Source: Chromatiales bacterium (GTDB lineage: Bacteria > Pseudomonadota > Gammaproteobacteria > Steroidobacterales > GCA-2729495). Taken from it: a stretch of 64,000 nucleotides of DNA. Both the position numbers and the translations under genes were made by a program. The DNA lies in the NCBI GenBank assembly GCA_020351875.1, contig CP070671.1, positions 639,203 through 703,202 on the forward strand, written 5' to 3'. The notes under the pieces are model-generated. The model did no database searches. It saw nothing but the letters and a program-made list of their open reading frames with translations, and was not told the DNA's origin. Each line of letters opens with the position of its first letter. Within the stretch, counting starts at the first letter, position 1. Positions 11,720 to 21,600 of this stretch are shown piece by piece.

Positions 11720-12175
11720 TTAACGCCAGCAGTCTTCGGTGGTGTCAGCACCACCGCCGTTGGCCGCCGTGCGCTGCCCTCGCTCATTGATCGTAAAAGA
11801 CTGGCAGTCCGCGTCGTCGGCCTGGCGTTCGCCAGCATCCGCGGTGGCCGTCACCGTGTAACCGACCGCTGGTCCACCGGCCCCCGCGGCGACGCCGAGG
11901 TTGTAGTAACCGCGTTCCGTGCTGGCAAAGCCGAGGCCCGCGGGTGGCGCATTCGTCAATTCCCCGGCCGTTGTCGCGTAGGCGCCGTTCGCAATGAACC
12001 AGCGTTCCTGGGCCGCCGCGATGCGCAGCAGCGTGGTGGTCGCGTCGGCGCGGTTGGCCCGCATCACGTACTGGCGATACCCCGGGACGCCGAAGCCCAC
12101 GATTATCGCCAGGATCACCACCACGATCATCAGCTCGATCAGGGTGACGCCGTACATCATCTTGCGCATCGGCAT
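11720..12175 (-). CDS. pilE: Type IV minor pilin, PilE-type
   Basis: A 151-residue prepilin: short basic leader, cleavage context YG/VTLIELM with Glu at mature position 5, then the hydrophobic helix VVVILAIIVGFGVPGYRQY. Two cysteines in the C-terminal half (DCQSF ... DCWR at the end) would form the D-region disulfide, and the pattern matches the ComP/PilE minor-pilin type. ATG at 12175 is preceded by AGGAG. It starts 4 bases after the pilY1 stop and is last in the first minor-pilin operon, as pilE is in Pseudomonas. Confidence 0.88.
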   Translation of the reverse strand: MPMRKMMYGVTLIELMIVVVILAIIVGFGVPGYRQYVMRANRADATTTLLRIAAAQERWFIANGAYATTAGELTNAPPAGLGFASTERGYYNLGVAAGAGGPAVGYTVTATADAGERQADDADCQSFTINERGQRTAANGGGADTTEDCWR

Positions 12176-12179
12176 GCTC

Positions 12180-15100
12180 CTATTGCGTCTCGTCCTGGAA
12201 CCAGTAGGTACGATTCGCCATCTCGTCGAAGCCCGGGTCGATACACTCGGGGCCGATGCAGAGGATGGGATCGCCGTCCTTGTCTTCCGGGAAGAAGAAT
12301 ACTGCATCCGGCGCAATACCACCCTGCTTCAACTGCTTGAAGCGTTCCTGCGGCTCCGGCGGTTCTTCCGGCGGCCACGGGTTGTCATCCGGCGGCGGCG
12401 GTGAGCCGTCCGTGACTTTCACCCGGTACAGCCGGTTGGTGCCCTTGCCGGCTTGACACGCTGACGTGCCGCCCGGCGAGAAGGAGGTGAAGAACACCTC
12501 GCCGTCGAAGGTGAAGGACTCCGTCAAGACCTTCTCACCGGCGCTTTGCACCATCCGCAGGCGCCAGCCGGGGTCGGTCGTCAGCATCGTGGGCGTGGTG
12601 TCGTTCGTGATGTCCAGCAGGTCGGCACGGGTCACCGGCTCTCCGTAGTCGTCCGAGTCGACGACGTTGAAGATATTGAAGTCGCGGACGGAGTAGAACT
12701 CGTCGTCCGTGGACGCGTTCAACGGGTGCGCCCGGTAGCCGGAACCGATATTGACCGCCAGGTATGACTCACCCGGTTCGTCGGACAGCACCGCCACCAC
12801 GTCCGGTGACGCGAAGAAGCGCCGGACTTCGGAGGCCGGGGGCGGCGCCGGCAGGTCAGCGGCACCCAGGGTGGCCAGCAGGCCGCCCTCTACCAGGGTG
12901 CTGGGATCGTTGCCGTTGCTGATGTCGAAGCGCCTCAGGCGACCGCCCATGTCACCGGCGTACATCCGGTCCGGGATATCGTCGCCCGTCAGGTCGACGA
13001 CCTTGACCGGCGCCGGGATGGAATGGTCCATCTTGTCCAGCTGCAGGTCGTGACCGTGCACCGCATTGGACGAGCCGGCGCTCCAGATCAGCTGGCCGGT
13101 CACCAGGTTGACCATGTAGATTGCGTTACCCGCATTGTCTGTCTGGTACCCGTAGTTGTCCTGGCCATCGTCATAGCCACCGCCGAAGATCGCCACGTGC
13201 GTCTTGTTGCCGCCGATACTCAAAGTATCGAGGTGCGGGCGCGACCACGTCTGGCCCAGGTCCTCGAAGCCCGGCGTGTTGCTGTCGAGCTCCCAGACCA
13301 GCTTCGGCAGGTCAGGGTCCGTGACGTCCATCGCAAACAGTGAATCACCGCCACGCCGCATCCCAAATACGATGTAGACCTTCTCCTGGCCATTGATGCC
13401 CGGCTGGCCGTCGTTGTTCGCGATGTAAGCCGCGATTTCACCGTCCAGGCCGTAGCTCCTTTTCGCCACGATCGGGTCGTTGTACAGCGGGTACAAGCGG
13501 CCCAGCAGGCGGTCCGGGATAAACGCCCAGCGCTCGCTGCCGTCCACCGGGTTGATTGCATGCAGGTAGCCGTCATTCGTCGACATGTAGATCGTCGAAC
13601 TCGGGGCGGCCGCGTCGCCGCCATAGCTGACAGTCACCGGCCGCACGTGCAGCGGGTCACCCATCATGTTCCGGTCGTCCAGCACGTTGTCGTCATCATC
13701 CTGGTCCAGCACGTCCCGGCCGCGGGCCCACTGGATCACGTTGTCGCGTTCCAGGACCGGGCTGCCGAGCAGCGCTGCGGTGATGGCCGCATTGCCCTCT
13801 TCCACCGAGTTGGCCGCCGCCGTCAGCGTGCCGCCGGCGATGTTGGTGTACAGCTTGCGGCCGACGTAGGCGGGCTGCTCGTGGGCGGCGCCGCCCTCGA
13901 CGACGCGGTCGCCGTCTACCGCCTCAGACCAGTAGCTGAAGGAATCCTCGGCGAAGAAGCCCGTCTGCGGGTCAACCGCATTCACGCCGTCCTGCCCGAC
14001 AAGCTTGCCGTTGACGAGCGTGTATTTCTTCAGGTTGCCGGGCCAGTGGACGTGGTTCGACGGTTCGAACACCGACACGAACACATCGTCCAGGTTCCGG
14101 GTGCGATTGAACGCGTTCACCGGTACGGACGGCGCCGTGAACGTGGTTGCGTCGTCCAGGATGGACTGCACGATTTGCGTCAGCACGATCGTCAGGCTGG
14201 CCGTGTCGTCGGCCAGCCGGTACTCGCCGCCGCCGCGCTCCGCCGTCGATTTCAGGATCGGCAGGTCAACGGTAAATCCGACGGTATAGGTCGTGACGTT
14301 CTGGGCGCCCGGCAGGTCCGGGTCCAGGTCGTAGTTGAACATGTAGTCGGCCATGTCATCCAGGCACGCGCCGTTCCCAGAACCATCGCAGCTGCCGACG
14401 GTGGTCGAGAAGCCCGGCAGCGACTGGATTTCGCTGTTCGCATCCGTGTCGCGGGTCGGCGCACCGTCCGTCAGCAGTACTACGTAGTTCTTCTGGCACT
14501 GGAAATTCACCGGCGCGGCGTACGTGCCCGAGCCGGCGAAACCGCCTACGCGGGATTCGGGCACGCTGTAGACGTCGGGCCCGTTGTTGCCCATGTCCAC
14601 CGCCCGGCCTGCGTAATACTGACCGGCCTCGTAGAGTGTCTCGGACAGCGGCGTCCAGCCGTCGGCCGGCAGGGCGTCGATCGTGGCCTTCATGCTGTCG
14701 CGGGACGTGCCGACGTTCGCCATCGCGTGGATCACCGGGCCGCCGCTCTGGCTGGCATACTGGTTCCGGTTGAAGCGCATCAGGCCGACGTTCACGCGGT
14801 CCACGTTGTCCAGCAGCTGCTTGGTCACGTCCTTGATTACCTGGATGCGGGTCGTGATGACCGCGCCGCCGCTCGCGTTCCAGTTCAGCCAGTTGCCGTC
14901 GTAGATCGTGTAGCTCGTGCCGTAGGTGATCCGGTTCGTACCGTCGGCATCCCACGGCCCGGTGACCCCATCGACGGCCCAGACTGCACTGCCGCCGGCA
15001 GTCTCACCATGCACGCCCTGGTCCGCGGCGCACTCGTGGCGTCGTCTCTTGCGATCGCCGTTCAGCGCGACCCAGCGGTCGACATAGCCGCGCCAGGCCT

Positions 15101-15473
15101 TGAAACCGTCCTGGTACTGGCCGACGCCCGCCAGCGATTCGAAGGACGCTTCGCAGAAGTTCCTACCTTTCCAGAAATAGTCGTTGCTGCCGCACGGCGG
15201 CTTTTCACCGGTAGTACTGAAGTAGTACGCGCTGGGGTCGTAGCAGCCGTCGAAAGTCGTCGCCGGATCCCAGGCAACCTGGGTCTTGACCTCATTGGTC
15301 ATACTGCCCGAGGTATCCATGATGAGCAGGATATTGGGCTGCGCACCCGTGACGAAGGGGTCAAACTCGGCAACAAACAGTTCCGTGTCGTCGGCATGCG
15401 CACCCGTGCCGACCATCAAGGGTACCAGCAGTCCGGCGGCAAACAGGCCTAGTCGATTGCGTCCTTGCTTCAT
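12180..15473 (-). CDS. pilY1: PilY1-type pilus tip adhesin/mechanosensor, copy 1
   Basis: A 1,097-residue secreted protein with a signal peptide over residues 1-27. An N-terminal von Willebrand A domain has the metal-site motif DTSGS (53-57). The C-terminal PilY beta-propeller region includes STNDGYLHAINPVDGSERW and MRRGGDSLFAMDV. An acidic loop, DQDDDDNVLDDR, just before GDPLHVRP occupies the position of the calcium-type loop in PilY1 proteins. PilY1 is presented at the pilus tip with minor pilins and primes assembly and surface sensing. AAGGATAGAG precedes its ATG. Copy 2 (18686-22009) has the same architecture. Confidence 0.93.
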   Translation of the reverse strand: MKQGRNRLGLFAAGLLVPLMVGTGAHADDTELFVAEFDPFVTGAQPNILLIMDTSGSMTNEVKTQVAWDPATTFDGCYDPSAYYFSTTGEKPPCGSNDYFWKGRNFCEASFESLAGVGQYQDGFKAWRGYVDRWVALNGDRKRRRHECAADQGVHGETAGGSAVWAVDGVTGPWDADGTNRITYGTSYTIYDGNWLNWNASGGAVITTRIQVIKDVTKQLLDNVDRVNVGLMRFNRNQYASQSGGPVIHAMANVGTSRDSMKATIDALPADGWTPLSETLYEAGQYYAGRAVDMGNNGPDVYSVPESRVGGFAGSGTYAAPVNFQCQKNYVVLLTDGAPTRDTDANSEIQSLPGFSTTVGSCDGSGNGACLDDMADYMFNYDLDPDLPGAQNVTTYTVGFTVDLPILKSTAERGGGEYRLADDTASLTIVLTQIVQSILDDATTFTAPSVPVNAFNRTRNLDDVFVSVFEPSNHVHWPGNLKKYTLVNGKLVGQDGVNAVDPQTGFFAEDSFSYWSEAVDGDRVVEGGAAHEQPAYVGRKLYTNIAGGTLTAAANSVEEGNAAITAALLGSPVLERDNVIQWARGRDVLDQDDDDNVLDDRNMMGDPLHVRPVTVSYGGDAAAPSSTIYMSTNDGYLHAINPVDGSERWAFIPDRLLGRLYPLYNDPIVAKRSYGLDGEIAAYIANNDGQPGINGQEKVYIVFGMRRGGDSLFAMDVTDPDLPKLVWELDSNTPGFEDLGQTWSRPHLDTLSIGGNKTHVAIFGGGYDDGQDNYGYQTDNAGNAIYMVNLVTGQLIWSAGSSNAVHGHDLQLDKMDHSIPAPVKVVDLTGDDIPDRMYAGDMGGRLRRFDISNGNDPSTLVEGGLLATLGAADLPAPPPASEVRRFFASPDVVAVLSDEPGESYLAVNIGSGYRAHPLNASTDDEFYSVRDFNIFNVVDSDDYGEPVTRADLLDITNDTTPTMLTTDPGWRLRMVQSAGEKVLTESFTFDGEVFFTSFSPGGTSACQAGKGTNRLYRVKVTDGSPPPPDDNPWPPEEPPEPQERFKQLKQGGIAPDAVFFFPEDKDGDPILCIGPECIDPGFDEMANRTYWFQDETQ

Positions 15474-15500
15474 GGCTCTATCCTTGCTCGCGCACGTTCT

Positions 15501-15848
15501 TCAGTCCCAGACGGACAAGATGATTCGGTTCACGTCGCCGGACTCCGTCGAGTAGGCGACGTACAGGGCGCCACTGCTGGCAGCCGCGGCGGCCTCGCGC
15601 AGTTGGCGCAGGGTCACTTCGGGGCCGTTGCTGCCGATTCGGTACACGGTGTTCCCGGTCACCCGGCGCAGCACCGGCTCGCACTCGGCACAGGCCCGCA
15701 CGACCAGGTTGCCGCCCGTGTAGGCCGGCAACTGGACCTCGTTCAGGCCCAACTCGTAGGTCGCTTCGTAGCTTTCCAGCGCCGCCTGGCTCGCGCTCGC
15801 GACAGCCAGCAACGCGGCAATAATCAACAGTGAAGTCTTCCGATACAT
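15501..15848 (-). CDS. Small secreted CxxC protein between pilX and pilY1, copy 1
   Basis: A 115-residue protein with a clear signal peptide ending SQA/ALES, hence periplasmic or exported. The mature ~92 residues contain one CAEC pair at mature position 31. I do not recognise a family. It is homologous to the protein at 22013-22387: in the mature N termini the first Cys falls at exactly the same position, and A1, L2, E6, T8, E10, V16, L18, G24, L26, V28, R29, C31, A32 and C34 are identical. Both lie between pilX and pilY1. P. aeruginosa has a small pilY2 after pilY1; whether this is a displaced equivalent is unknown. Confidence 0.8.
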   Translation of the reverse strand: MYRKTSLLIIAALLAVASASQAALESYEATYELGLNEVQLPAYTGGNLVVRACAECEPVLRRVTGNTVYRIGSNGPEVTLRQLREAAAAASSGALYVAYSTESGDVNRIILSVWD

Positions 15849-15863
15849 GACTGGCTACCTCTC

Positions 15864-16328
15864 TTACAGTCCGTCAGGGCCGCGCACGAACAGGCCCTGG
15901 TGATTCAGGGACCGCGCCGCGCTTTGGGCGACGCCAGCGGACTGGTTCACGAAGTGGTACTGGCGAATCTTGCCGAGGCTCGATCCACCGGTAAGGTCGG
16001 GTATGTCGCCCTGGAAACACAGGCGCACAGCGACGGTGCCGCCCATCGGCGCAACCGGTACAGGGGCGCCGAAGGCCGGGCACACGCCCGGATTCAGCGG
16101 CGGTGGCACGGGGGTGCCGTTATTCAGGGCGGTCATCGTGGTATCGATACCGCTCTCCGCGAGCTGAAACGCGTTTTCCAAGAACTGGTCGTTACCGGCC
16201 ATGTTGAGCTCGAGGCTGGCCGTGCTCATGGTTGAAATACCGAGCACGGTCATGACGAGGAGCAACACCAGGCCGATGACCAGGATCGCGCCTTGCTCGC
16301 GGCGGGGATTGTGCATTGCTTTAGTCAC
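15864..16328 (-). CDS. pilX: PilX-type minor pilus assembly protein, copy 1
   Basis: A 154-residue PilX-like protein. The N-terminal hydrophobic helix GAILVIGLVLLLVMTVLGIS is followed by the family pattern ASLELNMAGNDQFLENAFQLAESGI. It lacks the Glu5 context of classical pilins and belongs to the PilX/GspK-like minor pseudopilins that cap the tip. The GTG start at 16328 is 4 bases after the pilW stop; ATG at 16316 (MHNPRREQG) is an alternative. It lies in the first minor-pilin operon. Confidence 0.85.
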   Translation of the reverse strand: MTKAMHNPRREQGAILVIGLVLLLVMTVLGISTMSTASLELNMAGNDQFLENAFQLAESGIDTTMTALNNGTPVPPPLNPGVCPAFGAPVPVAPMGGTVAVRLCFQGDIPDLTGGSSLGKIRQYHFVNQSAGVAQSAARSLNHQGLFVRGPDGL

Positions 16329-16332
16329 GGCT

Positions 16333-17343
16333 TTACCGGTTGTTCCTGAGGTGAATGGTCTTGGTGATCAGCTGCCGGCGGACGTTCTGCGGATAAGCCA
16401 CACCGCCCGGGTTGATCGGGCCCAGGTCCGCGTCGGGCGAGGTATAGACCGCCAGGTCCGTCACACCCAGTTCGGTCTGTTCGGTGCGCATCAGCACCCA
16501 CAGCCGCACCGCAACGATCTCGGCATTGGGGAGGAAACCAGGCGCGCCGGGCGTGATGATCGGGTGATTGCCATCCACGTAGCGCGTAATGGAGAACAGG
16601 TTGTTGATGTCGGGACCGTTCTCATCGACCCCGAACTGCACCTGCAGGTTTTCAACGCCCGCGATCATTTCTTCGTCAACCAGGTTGCCGGCCCCGTCGA
16701 GCGTCCAGCGGCGCAGTGACGGCAGCGTGGGATCCAGGTTGGAGCCGTTGTCCACGTAGTACACGTTCACGACCAGGTCGTGCGTCTGCGCCAGCGGGCC
16801 ATATCCCAGCGGGTTAATTCCGTTGTTGAACAGGTCACTGGCGCCCAGGTCCGAGCGTATCTGCAAGCGGCCCGGCGTCGGCGGCACCGGCTGCTGGCTG
16901 ACATGCCGGACGATCAACACGTCGGAATCCGGCCGCGCGACGTTGGCCGCGGGGCAGGGGACGCCGGCGACGTAACCGATGGATTCGTCTACGGCCGCCA
17001 CTTCCTGGGTCAGCGTGAGCGCCAGCGGTGTGGCATTGTTGCCCGCACAGTTCACCACGAAGCCGCCCGGTACGTTGACCAGGGCGGGTTCGTTGTGCAG
17101 GCCCCAGAACCGCGCCAGGCGGATGTCCGGCTCCATCGTGTCCATCACGAAGCGCAGGTTCTCCTGCAGGCGCGCCTGGGCGTCAGACGTGCGATAGCTG
17201 GCGCGGCTCTGCGTAAACACGGTGACCGACCCCAGTGCGAGGAACAGGCCGATCATCATGGCCACCATCAGTTCGATCAGCGTCAGGCCGTATTCGTGGC
17301 GGCGCAGAATGGGCAGGCTGCGGGTGTTGAAGCGGTTCATCAT
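16333..17343 (-). CDS. pilW: PilW-type minor pilin, copy 1
   Basis: A 336-residue large minor pilin with a class III signal, EYG/LTLIELMVAMMIGLFLALG. SRASYRTSDAQARLQENLRF after the helix is typical of PilW. The large globular C-terminal domain fits PilW of the tip complex. Two consecutive ATGs occur at the start. It begins 9 bases after the pilV stop. Confidence 0.88.
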   Translation of the reverse strand: MMNRFNTRSLPILRRHEYGLTLIELMVAMMIGLFLALGSVTVFTQSRASYRTSDAQARLQENLRFVMDTMEPDIRLARFWGLHNEPALVNVPGGFVVNCAGNNATPLALTLTQEVAAVDESIGYVAGVPCPAANVARPDSDVLIVRHVSQQPVPPTPGRLQIRSDLGASDLFNNGINPLGYGPLAQTHDLVVNVYYVDNGSNLDPTLPSLRRWTLDGAGNLVDEEMIAGVENLQVQFGVDENGPDINNLFSITRYVDGNHPIITPGAPGFLPNAEIVAVRLWVLMRTEQTELGVTDLAVYTSPDADLGPINPGGVAYPQNVRRQLITKTIHLRNNR

Positions 17344-17352
17344 CGCGTCGTC

Positions 17353-17835
17353 CTAGAAGGTGAAGCGCAGCTGGTAGGTGGCATTGACCGGCTGGCCGGG
17401 CTCCGGCCAGGCCAGCAGGATGTCGTACTGGTTCATCGGCGGGGCCACGATCGGCACGGTGACGACTTGCGCAGCGGCGCCCTGGGGCAGCCGGTTCTGC
17501 ACGTCCTGCAGCCACCAGAACCAGTCCTCGGCAGCCACCTGCGCGGGCGTGCAGGCCGCGGCGCCGTTCACGCAGTTGTTGTTCGCGCCCGGCCCGGCGC
17601 CGGCGTAGGAGGCCGGCACGGTGGGATTTGCCCGAATCCGGTCCGCCATATCGGCGGCGAGATTCACGGCCGTGGTGCGCGACACCGAGGCCTGGCCGGA
17701 GCGCAGACCCTCGATGTACAGCGCCGCGATGCCGAGCATGCCGACGGCGAGCACGACCATGGCCACCAGGGTTTCGATCAGCGTGAAACCCAACTGCTTG
17801 TCGAAATGTGTGTCGAATTTGCGTCGCATCGTCAT
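17353..17835 (-). CDS. pilV: PilV-type minor pilin, copy 1
   Basis: About 160 residues. The class III signal reads LG/FTLIETLVAMVVLAVGMLGIA with Glu at position 5. The downstream ADMADRIRANP is a PilV signature. I chose the ATG at 17835, just after the fimT stop; ATG at 17829, with GAGAG eight bases upstream, is equally plausible, and a TTG at 17847 would overlap fimT. It is part of the priming complex with PilW, PilX, FimU/T and PilY1. Confidence 0.87.
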   Translation of the reverse strand: MTMRRKFDTHFDKQLGFTLIETLVAMVVLAVGMLGIAALYIEGLRSGQASVSRTTAVNLAADMADRIRANPTVPASYAGAGPGANNNCVNGAAACTPAQVAAEDWFWWLQDVQNRLPQGAAAQVVTVPIVAPPMNQYDILLAWPEPGQPVNATYQLRFTF

Positions 17836-17840
17836 GACTC

Positions 17841-18482
17841 TCAGCAACCGCCTAACGGGTTCTGTGCGCCCTGCACGTAAGCAATGTCCCGGTACACCTG
17901 GGGCCGGCCCGTCGGTGTGACCTGCAGCCAGCGGCCGGCCGCAATGTTGTTGCCGGTGTTGTGGTTGCCGCGGTCGTCGCAGAGCTGCAGGTTGGCAATG
18001 GGGGCCGGGAAGCCGGCGGCCGTGCGCGGGAAGCCGGTGGGGCCGAAGCTGAAATACTCGGGGCCGGCCGCGTCGGTGGTCACCAGTGGGGCCACGCCCT
18101 GGGGCAACGGCCCGCGCACGCGCAGGACCACGTCGAAGCCGTCCACCGCCAGGTTCGGCGCCCCGCAGGGATTCGCCGCGCTGCAGTCTGCGAACACGAT
18201 GTGGCCGTCACCGAGCTGTCCGAGCGGGGAGCAGGTCGGATTCGGCGCATTCCAGTTCGCGCTCGGGCAGATCGACACGTTCCCCCGCCGCTTCACGGCC
18301 TGGCTACGTGCCGCATGCAGCGCAGTCACCACGTCGTTCGTCGCGGTGGCCATGCGGTTATTGGCGAGGAACTGCTGGAAGTTGGGCACACCAACGCCGA
18401 GGACCAGCGCTGCAACCAGCAGCGTGATCATCAGCTCGATCATGGTGAAACCCTTTTGGTGCCAGGTATTCATGGCACGCAA
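17841..18482 (-). CDS. fimT: FimT/FimU (GspH-like) pseudopilin, copy 1
   Basis: A 213-residue GspH/FimT-family pseudopilin with class III signal KG/FTMIELMITLLVAALVLGVG. The helix is followed by NFQQFLANNRMATATNDVVTALHAARSQAVKRR, typical of the family. First gene of the first minor-pilin operon. The TTG start at 18482 has AAGGGG six bases upstream; ATG at 18473 is the alternative but lacks a well-placed ribosome site. FimT and FimU cannot be distinguished here; by position in the operon it corresponds to fimU. Confidence 0.86.
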   Translation of the reverse strand: MRAMNTWHQKGFTMIELMITLLVAALVLGVGVPNFQQFLANNRMATATNDVVTALHAARSQAVKRRGNVSICPSANWNAPNPTCSPLGQLGDGHIVFADCSAANPCGAPNLAVDGFDVVLRVRGPLPQGVAPLVTTDAAGPEYFSFGPTGFPRTAAGFPAPIANLQLCDDRGNHNTGNNIAAGRWLQVTPTGRPQVYRDIAYVQGAQNPLGGC

Positions 18483-18554
18483 TGCTGCCCCTTAAGAAGG
18501 GTGCTGTGGGGTTGGGGTGACGGACGGCGACGGGTCGCGAATGAGCGGGTTTTT

Positions 18555-18582
18555 CGTGACGCGCGTCACGCGTTTATGTCAA
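18555..18582 (-). promoter_or_regulatory. Putative promoter/operator of the first pil operon
   Basis: The 203-base gap between pilY1 copy 2 and fimT copy 1 contains, on the minus strand, TTGACATAA (18574-18582; the first six bases are a perfect -35) directly followed by the 16-bp palindrome CGTGACGCGCGTCACG (18555-18570) where the -10 would lie. A second TTGACATAA occurs at 18665-18673. No good -10 is visible, so an activator or another sigma factor may be needed. Confidence 0.4.
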
Positions 18583-18685
18583 GCGCGAAATCCGGTCGCT
18601 ATATCGGGAAGGTCCGGTGCCTGCTGGTTATCGGTAAGTTAACACCCGGCCGCGTCGGGCGGCCTTATGTCAACGTGATGCCGAA

Positions 18686-21600
18686 TCAGGGCCCCTCGCG
18701 CTCGACCCAGAAGGTGCGGACGAACTCCGGCCGGTCGACGATGCTGAGGAATTCGGTGCCGACCAGCAGTCCCGGTTGCCCTTCCGATCCGGGCGGAATC
18801 ACGATCTTCGGTTCCGGGGCGATGCCGCCCTGGGCCAGCTCGATCGCGCGGTCGGCCGGGTCGAAGTCGTCGTCGGCCGGCTGGTCGAGGTTGGTCTGGG
18901 CACTACCGTCCAGGATGCTGACCGCGTACAGCCGATTCAGCCCGCCGGCGGGTACGCAGGCGTTGCCCGCACCTGCCGGGGTGAACGAGGTAAAGAAGGT
19001 CACGTTGGCGAAGGTCGTAGCCGGCGTCAGCACCTTTTCACCGGCGCCGAGCACCATGCGCAGGCGCCAGCCGGGGTCGCTCGGCAGCAGCACCGGATCG
19101 CCGATGTTCGTGATGTCTGCGAGGTCGTCCACGGTCAGCGGCGGCGGGTAGTCATTGGTGTCAATGACGTCAAACACGGCGAAATCGCGGACCGAGAAGA
19201 ACTGGTCTTCCGCGACCGCATCCAGCGGATGGGCCCGATACCCGGAGCCGACGTTCAGTGCCACGTAGATGCCCTCGTCGCGAATCACGGGCACCACGTC
19301 GGGGGCCGCGTAAAAGCGCCGCACCTCGGAGTCGGGCGGGGCGCCGCCCAGGTCGGCGGCGCCCAGGCTGGCCAGCACGCCACCTTCGCCCAGGTTGGCC
19401 GCACCATTGCCGTTCACCAGGTCGATGCGCCACAGCTGGCCGCCCATGTCGGCGAAGTAGAGCCGGTCAGAAGTGCCATTCCCGTCCACATCCAGCACTC
19501 GCAGTTCCGCCGGGATCGAGAAGCGCATGCCGTCCAGCTGCAGGTCATGTTCCGGCCCGTCGCCGGCACTCCAGATCCGCGCTCCGGTCAGCAGGTCCAC
19601 CATGAACACCGAGTTCCCGGCATTGTCTTCCCGGAAGCTGCGATTGTCCTGGCCCGTGTCGTACCCGCCACCGAACAGCGCGACCCGGCGGAGCGTGCCG
19701 GCCACATTGACCTCGGTGACCAGCGGTGTCGACCAGCTCTGCCCGAGGCTTGCGAAGCCAGCATTGCCAGGGTCGATTTCCCACAGCAGAACCGGGCGAT
19801 TGCGGTTGGTCACGTCCAGCGCGAACACCGCGTCGCCGCCGCGACGCATGCCGAACAGCAGGATCACGCGCTCGCCCCCGGAGACGCCGGGCTCGCCGTC
19901 GCTGTCTTCGATCGTCACGGTGATTTCACCGTCCAGCCCGTACAGTCGCGTGGCGGAGACGTTGTTGGTGTACAGCGAGTACAGGCGTTGCAGCAGGCGT
20001 GCCGGAATGAAGGACCACAGTTCGACGCCCGTGTCGGCATCGACTGCGTGCAGGTAACCCTCGTTGGTGCTGACGAAGACCGTCGCGTCGGGGTTGGCGG
20101 CAGTGCCGCCGTAGAGCACGCTCACCGGCCGGCTGTGCAGTGGGTCGCCCATGGCCTGGCGGGCGTCGGTGGTGTCGCCATCCTGGTCTTCGTCCAGCAC
20201 GTCCGTCCCGCGGGCCCACTCGATCACCGCGTCGCGGTCTGCCGCCGGCGCACCGAGCACCGCAGCCGTGATTGCGGCGTTGTCGACCGCCACCCGGTTC
20301 TGCCCGCCCGGGGCGTTCAGGTCGCCGCCGGCGATGTTCGTGAACAGCTGTCGGGCGCCGGGGGCCGGTAACTGGCTGGCGGCGCCGCCCGCCTTGGGGT
20401 CGGCTCCGTCCACCGTGTCAGACCAGAAACTCTGCGAGTTGTCGGTGAAGAAACCCGTATTGGGATCGATCGCGGGTTGGCTGTTCTGGTCGATCAGGGT
20501 CAGGCTCAGTTCGCCGCCGGCCATCCCGGCTTCCAGCGCATACTTCTTCAGGTTGCCGGGCCAGCGCACCGTGTTGCTGGGCTCGAAGACCGACACGAAC
20601 ACGTCGTTGAGCGTCTGGGCACGGTTGAAGGCATCGACGGGTACCAGCGGGGCCGTGAATACGCCGCCGTCTTCCTCGAAACTCTCGGCCAGGTCGGCCA
20701 GCGCGGACGTCAGGCTCGCCGTGTCGTCAGCCCGGAAATACCGGCCGCCGCCGCGGGTTGCGGTGGACTCGAGAATGTCGAGGTCCTGGGTAAAACCGAT
20801 CGTGTGCGTGATCACGTTTTGCTGGCCGCCGACCGTGGCGCGCAGGTCCGCCTTGAACAGGTATTCCGCCATATCGTCCAGGCAGGCACCGTCGCCGGTG
20901 CCGTCACAGCTCGGTCCCACCAGCCCGGCGAAGCCGGGCAGCGACGTGATCTTGCCGTCGGCACTGGTGTCGGCTGACGGCTCACCGTCTGACAGCAGGA
21001 TCAGGTAGGTCTTCTGGCCGCGCACGGCCATTGGCGAGTTGTAGGCCGTGCCGGTGATCGTGCCCCCGACACGCGAGGGCGCCACGCTGAGTTCCGGGCC
21101 GACGTTGCCGTAGTCGACGAGCCGGCCGGCCAGGAACTGACCCGCTTCGTACAGGGTTTCGGACAACGGCGTCTGGCCGTCCGGGGCCAGGCCGTTGATG
21201 ACCGACTTCACCTGGTCGCCCTCGGCATCCACGTCGACCATGGCCTGGATGACCGGGCCGCCTTCGTCCTGGTTGAAGCGCATGACGCCGACGTTCAGGT
21301 CGTCCATGCTGTCGATGACCGTATTCGTGACCTCCTGCACGATCTCGAGCCGGCTCTTGGTGACAGTTGGGGGATTAGTGTTCCAATTCAACCAGTTACC
21401 GTCGAATATTGTGACATTACTTGCAGAAGCCCAGGCAGGTTCCGTGGCGTCCGTGTCGGCCCAGGGCTGGCTGGTGCCGTCCGACGCGTAGACCGCGCTC
21501 GACGTGCCGTCGCCGTCGATGCCGCGGTCCATTTCGCACTCGACAGGAAAGGGCGGCGGTGGCGGGTCGCCGTCTGCGGGGAGGAAGTCTTCCAGCGGCA

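Noticed and set aside
13560-15452. 630-codon open frame antisense to pilY1 copy 1
   Set aside because: Same reason: pilY1 has a signal peptide, vWA motif and propeller, while the antisense frame has none.
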